A stretch of 64,000 nucleotides of DNA from Arthrobacter sp. SLBN-122. Lineage in GTDB: Bacteria; Actinomycetota; Actinomycetes; Actinomycetales; Micrococcaceae. This document shows, piece after piece, positions 60,061 through 64,000 of this stretch. The notes below the pieces were generated by a model. It was given only the letters and a program-made list of their open reading frames with translations. It was not told the origin of the DNA and ran no database searches. How positions within the stretch are numbered: position 1 is the stretch's first letter; the number at the start of each line of letters is the position of its first letter. A program made the translations under genes and the position numbers. The stretch is from the NCBI RefSeq assembly GCF_006715165.1, contig NZ_VFMS01000001.1, forward strand, positions 1,488,001-1,552,000. The letters run 5' to 3'.

Positions 60061-60467
60061 GCTACGCGGGAGATCTCACGCCCCAGGAAGCATGGGCAAA
60101 GCTGGAGCAGGGAGCCATCCTGGTGGACGTCCGCACCGAGGGCGAATGGGCCCACATCGGCATCCCGGACACCAAGGCCACGGACAACGATCCCCTCTTC
60201 ATCCAGTGGACCTTCCCCGGCGGCATCCCCAACCCGGACTTCGTGAAGGACCTCAAGGAGCAGGCGCCGGAGGACCCCTCCGCTGAACTGGTGTTCCTGT
60301 GCCGGTCCGGCGCCCGTTCGGTTGCCGCTGCCACCGCCGCCACGCAGGCCGGCTTCACCTCCTACAACGTGCTGGAGGGCTTTGAAGGCGAGCCGGACCG
60401 CTACGGTGAGCGCACCGTCAACGGCTGGAAGAACCGCGGCCTGCCCACCAACCTCGGAAAGAACTAA
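60057..60467 (+). CDS. rhodanese-like sulfurtransferase
   Basis: A 136-residue single-domain rhodanese. ILVDVRTEGEWAHIGIPD is the N-terminal motif and the active-site loop is CRSGARS with persulfide cysteine C82. It starts inside the DUF1737 stop (ATGA) and ends directly before the metZ GTG. In this riboswitch-controlled operon it may carry sulfane sulfur for MetZ or for tRNA/cofactor thiolation; that link is inferred. Confidence 0.92.
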   Translation: MSYAGDLTPQEAWAKLEQGAILVDVRTEGEWAHIGIPDTKATDNDPLFIQWTFPGGIPNPDFVKDLKEQAPEDPSAELVFLCRSGARSVAAATAATQAGFTSYNVLEGFEGEPDRYGERTVNGWKNRGLPTNLGKN

Positions 60468-61676
60468 GTGAGCTTCAATCAAGACGCCCCGGGATGGAGC
60501 CCTGACACCCAGGCTGTCCGCGGCGGGCTGGACCGCACCAACTTCCAGGAAACGTCCGAGGCCATCTTCCTGAACTCCGGCTTCGTCTACGAATCCGCTG
60601 CAGCAGCTGAACGGGCCTTCACCGGCGAAGACGAGCGCTTTGTCTACTCCCGCTACGGCAACCCGTCCGTGGCTACTTTCCAGGAGCGGCTCAGGCTGCT
60701 GGAAGGGACCGAAGCGTGCTTTGCGACGGCGTCGGGCATGTCCGCAGTGTTCACCGCCCTGGGTGCCCTGCTGGCTGCCGGGGACCGGGTGGTGGCCGCC
60801 CGTTCGCTCTTCGGGTCCTGCTTTGTGATCCTGAACGAGATCCTCCCGCGGTGGGGCGTGGAGACCGTCTTCGTGGATGGTCCGGACCTGGACCAGTGGC
60901 GCGAGGCCCTCTCCCAGCCCACTACCGCCGTCTTCTTCGAATCCCCGTCCAACCCCATGCAGGAGATCGTGGACATCGCCGCGGTCAGCGAGCTTGCGCA
61001 CGCCGCCGGGGCCACCGTGGTGGCGGACAACGTCTTTGCCACTCCCCTGCTGCAGCGCTGCGGCGACCTGGGCGCGGACGTGATCGTCTACTCGGGAACC
61101 AAGCACATCGACGGCCAGGGCAGGGTGATGGGCGGCGCCATCCTGGGCACCAAGGAGTTCATCGACGGCCCGGTGAAGCAGCTGATGCGCCACACCGGGC
61201 CGGCACTCTCTGCGTTCAACGCCTGGGTCCTCACCAAGGGCCTGGAGACCATGAGCCTGCGGGTAAGCCATTCCTCTGCCACCGCCCTGCGGCTCGCGGA
61301 GTGGCTGGAGGAACAGCCCGCCGTGAGCTGGGTGAAGTATCCGCTGCTCAAATCCCACCCTCAGTATGAGCTGGCCGCAAGGCAGATGAGCGCCGGCGGT
61401 ACCGTCCTCACCCTTGAGCTCGCCTCCACCGGCGGACGCTCCGGCAAGGAAGCGGCCTTCGCCCTGCTGGACGGGCTGCGGATCATCGACATCTCCAACA
61501 ACCTCGGCGATTCCAAGTCCCTGATCACGCACCCCGCCACCACCACCCACCGCGCCATGGGGCCGGAGGGACGTGCCGCCATTGGCCTCACTGACGGTGT
61601 GGTCCGGCTTTCCGTGGGCCTTGAGGATGTTGACGACCTGATCGGCGACCTGGAACAGGCCCTGAAACAGATCTAG
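60468..61676 (+). CDS. metZ: O-succinylhomoserine sulfhydrylase
   Basis: A 402-residue Cys/Met-metabolism PLP enzyme making homocysteine from O-succinylhomoserine (or O-acetylhomoserine) and sulfide. YSRYGNPSVATFQERL, ATASGMSAVFTAL and the Schiff-base lysine K212 in YSGTKHIDGQGR are family marks; GQGRVMGGAI favours MetZ over cystathionine gamma-synthase. GTG 60468 directly abuts the rhodanese stop. It is the methionine gene explaining the SAM riboswitch upstream. Its stop shares the CTAG at 61673-61676 with the convergent gene. Confidence 0.92.
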   Translation: MSFNQDAPGWSPDTQAVRGGLDRTNFQETSEAIFLNSGFVYESAAAAERAFTGEDERFVYSRYGNPSVATFQERLRLLEGTEACFATASGMSAVFTALGALLAAGDRVVAARSLFGSCFVILNEILPRWGVETVFVDGPDLDQWREALSQPTTAVFFESPSNPMQEIVDIAAVSELAHAAGATVVADNVFATPLLQRCGDLGADVIVYSGTKHIDGQGRVMGGAILGTKEFIDGPVKQLMRHTGPALSAFNAWVLTKGLETMSLRVSHSSATALRLAEWLEEQPAVSWVKYPLLKSHPQYELAARQMSAGGTVLTLELASTGGRSGKEAAFALLDGLRIIDISNNLGDSKSLITHPATTTHRAMGPEGRAAIGLTDGVVRLSVGLEDVDDLIGDLEQALKQI

Positions 61677-61990
61677 CCGGGCGGGGAATGGTCCGTCCGG
61701 ACTTCCAGCTGGACCTGCACGCTGTCACCGTCCTTGAGGTGCGCCTTGTCCCTGACTTCCTTCTTGACGGGCAGCAGGTACGACGCGCTTTTGCTGTCGC
61801 GGAACAGCGACGTCTGCCACGCATGGCCGTCCACCTTGGCCTGGACTTTGACGGAGCCGAACGCCTTGCTTGCCCCTGCCGTTAGAGCGCGGACGTCATC
61901 CGCCACCTCTGCCGGCAGGGTCACGAAGTGCCAGCCGGCTTCGCCCGGGTACAGCCACAGTTCGGCATTAAAGGAATACGACGGCGTCAC
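61673..61990 (-). CDS. DUF1905 family protein
   Basis: A 105-residue small beta-barrel protein. SYSFNAELWLYPGEAGWHFVTLPAEVADDV and the Lys/Gly-rich GSVKVQAKVDGHAWQTSLF followed by LLPVKKEVRDKA are typical of DUF1905. GTG 61990 is preceded by CATACT 6 nt upstream and no ribosome site, consistent with a leaderless mRNA. Its TAG stop and that of metZ share the palindromic CTAG at 61673-61676. Confidence 0.85.
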   Translation of the reverse strand: MTPSYSFNAELWLYPGEAGWHFVTLPAEVADDVRALTAGASKAFGSVKVQAKVDGHAWQTSLFRDSKSASYLLPVKKEVRDKAHLKDGDSVQVQLEVRTDHSPPG

Positions 61991-62061
61991 GCGCCGAGTA
62001 TGGCACGCCACCCCCGCAGGTGCCACAGATTTCGCCGGTGTGGCTATGAGCCCGCTGGAAC

Positions 62062-62352
62062 CTAAAGTGTGGGCTTCGTCGTCTGCTGCTCTGAAGGAAG
62101 TGAAACCAAGGCGAGATAACGCATTACCAGGGCCGCTGAAATCAGCGCTGCCGAGAACGGCAGGCAACCCTGGGCTGCCAGAACATAGATTTGCGTCAAG
62201 GCGAAGAAAAAGCCGTTGGAACCGTTCAACGTATAGGTTCCGATCGTCTGCATAAACGTATTTGAGAACAACAGGATCAACAGGCCCACCGCACCCAGGA
62301 TGATTCCCGCCCACAAGGTGCGCCGATACAACATCGACTTCGCGTTTTCCAC
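62062..62352 (-). CDS. small membrane protein
   Basis: A 96-residue protein with two hydrophobic segments (about 11-33 and 52-80) separated by a polar loop (TIGTYTLNGSNG), and a polar tail. No signal peptidase site and no recognised family. GTG 62352 is chosen because GGGGGA lies upstream; TTG 62355 is equivalent. Slightly less G+C-rich than its neighbours, which may indicate a different history. Confidence 0.65.
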   Translation of the reverse strand: MENAKSMLYRRTLWAGIILGAVGLLILLFSNTFMQTIGTYTLNGSNGFFFALTQIYVLAAQGCLPFSAALISAALVMRYLALVSLPSEQQTTKPTL

Positions 62353-62456
62353 CAATTCAATCCCCCAATTACAAGAGCAGCCCATGCCACCGATAACCCA
62401 CCTAAGCACGGGCTGCAACGCTCGACAAGGCTCGGGGAAATCGGGCCGGCTGTCCC

Positions 62457-63683
62457 TCAAGACTGGCGGACGCGCAGCAATTCGGGCGTGGCCTCCACAT
62501 CTGCAAGATCCAGGGCATCGCGCATTGTGACGTGGACGGCCTGCCTGACCACCGCGCCGAAGCCCATGTCCTCCGGGGGCGGGCCTGCCAGGGCCTTTTC
62601 CCGGGCGCGCCGCTGCTCAGCGGCTCCTGTTCCGCGGGCGATGACATCCTCCACGCCCTGCCGGGCCAGGGCCAGCTCGCCCTGTTCAGCCAGGACGGGA
62701 GCCAGGTAGTCCACCAGTGAGCGCACCACGTCCGCGGCCGGCGCGGGTCGGAAATTGCCGAAATCCAGGAGTTCACCACTGAGGCCGGCGCTGCTGGCCT
62801 GCCAGGAGGCCATCCGTAAAAGGACAGTCGGAACCGGCGCGGGGTCCACGCCGTCCCGCCATTCCCTGCTGGCGGATTCCACCAGCGCCCGGACCAGCAC
62901 GGCAATGAGCGCGGCGTCCTCGGCACGAAGGCACACGTCCGCCACGCGGACCTCCACCGTGGGGTGGTTGCGGGAAAGCCGGGCATCGAAATACAGCATG
63001 CCCTCATCGAGCATGACGCCGCTCTCCAGCAGCCGGGTGACAACCCGCCGGTAGGCAGCGTAGGTGCCATAAATACCGGCAGGTCCTGCGGTGGGCCACC
63101 GGTTCCAGGCCTGCGTGCGGTAGCTTTCGAAGCCGGTGGGAACGCCGTTCCAGAAGGGCGAATTGGCGCTTAGGGCCGTCAGCACTGCCAGCTTGTCCCG
63201 GATCCGGTCCAGGACCGCCACGCCCTCTTCGGGCGATTCGATAAAGGTGTGCACGTGGAAGCCGCAGGTCAACTGTTCCTGGGCGGTGAGGCCAAAGCGC
63301 TCCAGCATCCTTGCGTAGCGCGGGTCAGGAGTGGTGTGGGTGGTGGACGCCATCGGCGAGGTGGCCAGTGCCGCCACCCGGGCGCCGTGTCTCCTGGCGG
63401 ACTGATCAGCCAGGGAGCGGCCCGCGCGGATCTGTTCGAGCAGGCTCCCGTATTCCAGGCACGGCCGGGTCTGCGTCTCGATCTGCTCAAGCTTCAGCTC
63501 GGCACTCAAGCCCATCTCGTCGTCGTAATCCGCCTGCTTTCCCGTGTGGTGGACCTCCGGGTCCACGGGAAGATCGTCGGCTGCAACGTGGTGGTTGGCC
63601 AGGAGGGCGTCGGCCAAGGCAAGGGGCTCCCCGGACTCCGGATCAACGATCAGGAGTTCTTCCTCCACGCCAAAAGTACGCAT
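62457..63683 (-). CDS. carboxylate-amine ligase (GCS2/YbdK family)
   Basis: A 408-residue ATP-dependent ligase of the glutamate-cysteine ligase 2 family. The N-terminus [13 protein letters not shown] and [14 protein letters not shown] are the metal/ATP-site motifs; [10 protein letters not shown] and [20 protein letters not shown] follow. E. coli YbdK shows weak gamma-glutamylcysteine ligase activity; actinobacteria such as Arthrobacter use mycothiol, so the true substrate is open. ATG 63683 is used; the frame is open 51 bp further upstream. Confidence 0.9.
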   Translation of the reverse strand: MRTFGVEEELLIVDPESGEPLALADALLANHHVAADDLPVDPEVHHTGKQADYDDEMGLSAELKLEQIETQTRPCLEYGSLLEQIRAGRSLADQSARRHGARVAALATSPMASTTHTTPDPRYARMLERFGLTAQEQLTCGFHVHTFIESPEEGVAVLDRIRDKLAVLTALSANSPFWNGVPTGFESYRTQAWNRWPTAGPAGIYGTYAAYRRVVTRLLESGVMLDEGMLYFDARLSRNHPTVEVRVADVCLRAEDAALIAVLVRALVESASREWRDGVDPAPVPTVLLRMASWQASSAGLSGELLDFGNFRPAPAADVVRSLVDYLAPVLAEQGELALARQGVEDVIARGTGAAEQRRAREKALAGPPPEDMGFGAVVRQAVHVTMRDALDLADVEATPELLRVRQS

Positions 63684-63749
63684 ACCAACATTCTGCGATA
63701 CTTGCCCGGCATTGAAAGGCCACCAGCGGTTCATGACGAACCGTGAATC

Positions 63750-64000
63750 CTAGTCCTGGAAGTACTCCACCTTGGCACCGATGGTGTTCAGGCGCTCGGC
63801 CAGGTCCTCGTAGCCACGCTCGATCACGTAGATGTTCCGCAGCTCGGACACGCCCCGCGCGGCGAGCATGGCCAGCAGCAGGCAGGCGGCCGGACGCAGC
63901 GCAGGCGGGCAGCCCACCTCGGCGGCGCGCCACTTGGTGGGTCCGTTGACGTAGATCCGGTGCGGATCCAGGAGCTGCACCTGCGCCCCAAGCCGGTTCA
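63750..64000 (-). CDS. murA: UDP-N-acetylglucosamine 1-carboxyvinyltransferase, C-terminal part
   Basis: The window ends inside this minus-strand gene; the visible part is the last 83 residues. NRLGAQVQLLDPHRIYVNGP, GCPPALRPAACLLLAMLAARG and ELRNIYVIERGYEDLAERLNTIGAKV are the conserved C-terminus of MurA, the first committed enzyme of peptidoglycan synthesis (PEP plus UDP-GlcNAc). ERGYEDLAERLNTIGA is close to family consensus. The active-site cysteine loop lies outside the window. Confidence 0.93.
   Translation of the reverse strand, partial: NRLGAQVQLLDPHRIYVNGPTKWRAAEVGCPPALRPAACLLLAMLAARGVSELRNIYVIERGYEDLAERLNTIGAKVEYFQD

Overview
The window is high-G+C DNA with an actinobacterial look, most likely Arthrobacter/Pseudarthrobacter (Micrococcaceae). 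Pointers are the dnaK-grpE-dnaJ-hspR heat-shock operon with paired HAIR operators, a SAM-IV type riboswitch, many starts sitting 6-8 nt behind a TANNNT -10 box (leaderless mRNAs), and a homoprotocatechuate dioxygenase whose metal ligands fall at the same positions as in Arthrobacter globiformis MndD. No rRNA, tRNA, CRISPR array, phage or intact insertion sequence was seen.

Layout. 1-3.4 kb: aldehyde dehydrogenase, two SDR enzymes and a small protein, in tandem. 3.7-9.3 kb (minus strand): a beta-glucoside PTS operon (EIIBCA, 6-phospho-beta-glucosidase, BglG/LicT antiterminator, HPr) headed by a RAT site overlapping an intrinsic terminator, followed by an Asp/Glu racemase-like gene. 9.7-16.9 kb: an Lrp regulator divergent from a C-S lyase, RidA, amino acid permease, AhpD-like protein, class IV aminotransferase, MFS exporter and a frameshifted thioredoxin. 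17.0-20.6 kb: LysR regulator, small barrel protein, Zn alcohol dehydrogenase and flavin amine oxidase. 21-23.8 kb: amylosucrase and prephenate dehydratase.

23.8-35.6 kb is an aromatic-acid island: a flavin hydroxylase divergent from a homoprotocatechuate meta-cleavage operon (FAH-RraA fusion, GntR regulator, hpaE, mndD/hpaD, hpaH, hpaI, gabD) that ends at a strong hairpin, plus one more aldehyde dehydrogenase. 3,4-Dihydroxyphenylacetate would be cleaved, oxidised, isomerised/decarboxylated, hydrated and split to pyruvate and succinate semialdehyde, which GabD turns into succinate. No separate hpaF isomerase is seen; the fusion probably covers the isomerase and decarboxylase steps.

35.6-40.7 kb: heat-shock operon, with a large nested-hairpin element between grpE and dnaJ. 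40.8-49 kb: a GDYG-repeat protein, TetR/oxidoreductase and MarR/MMPL regulator-target pairs, a methyltransferase, a Phd/PIN toxin-antitoxin pair, a LysE exporter and a low-molecular-weight phosphatase. 49-55.6 kb: a P-loop kinase/PabB fusion, a Bcr-type exporter, cardiolipin synthase, PabC and a flavin-fold oxidase. 55.6-64 kb: TetR, a GH26-like/OpgC fusion, the SAM-IV riboswitch ahead of DUF1737-rhodanese-metZ, small proteins, a GCS2 ligase, and the 3' end of murA.
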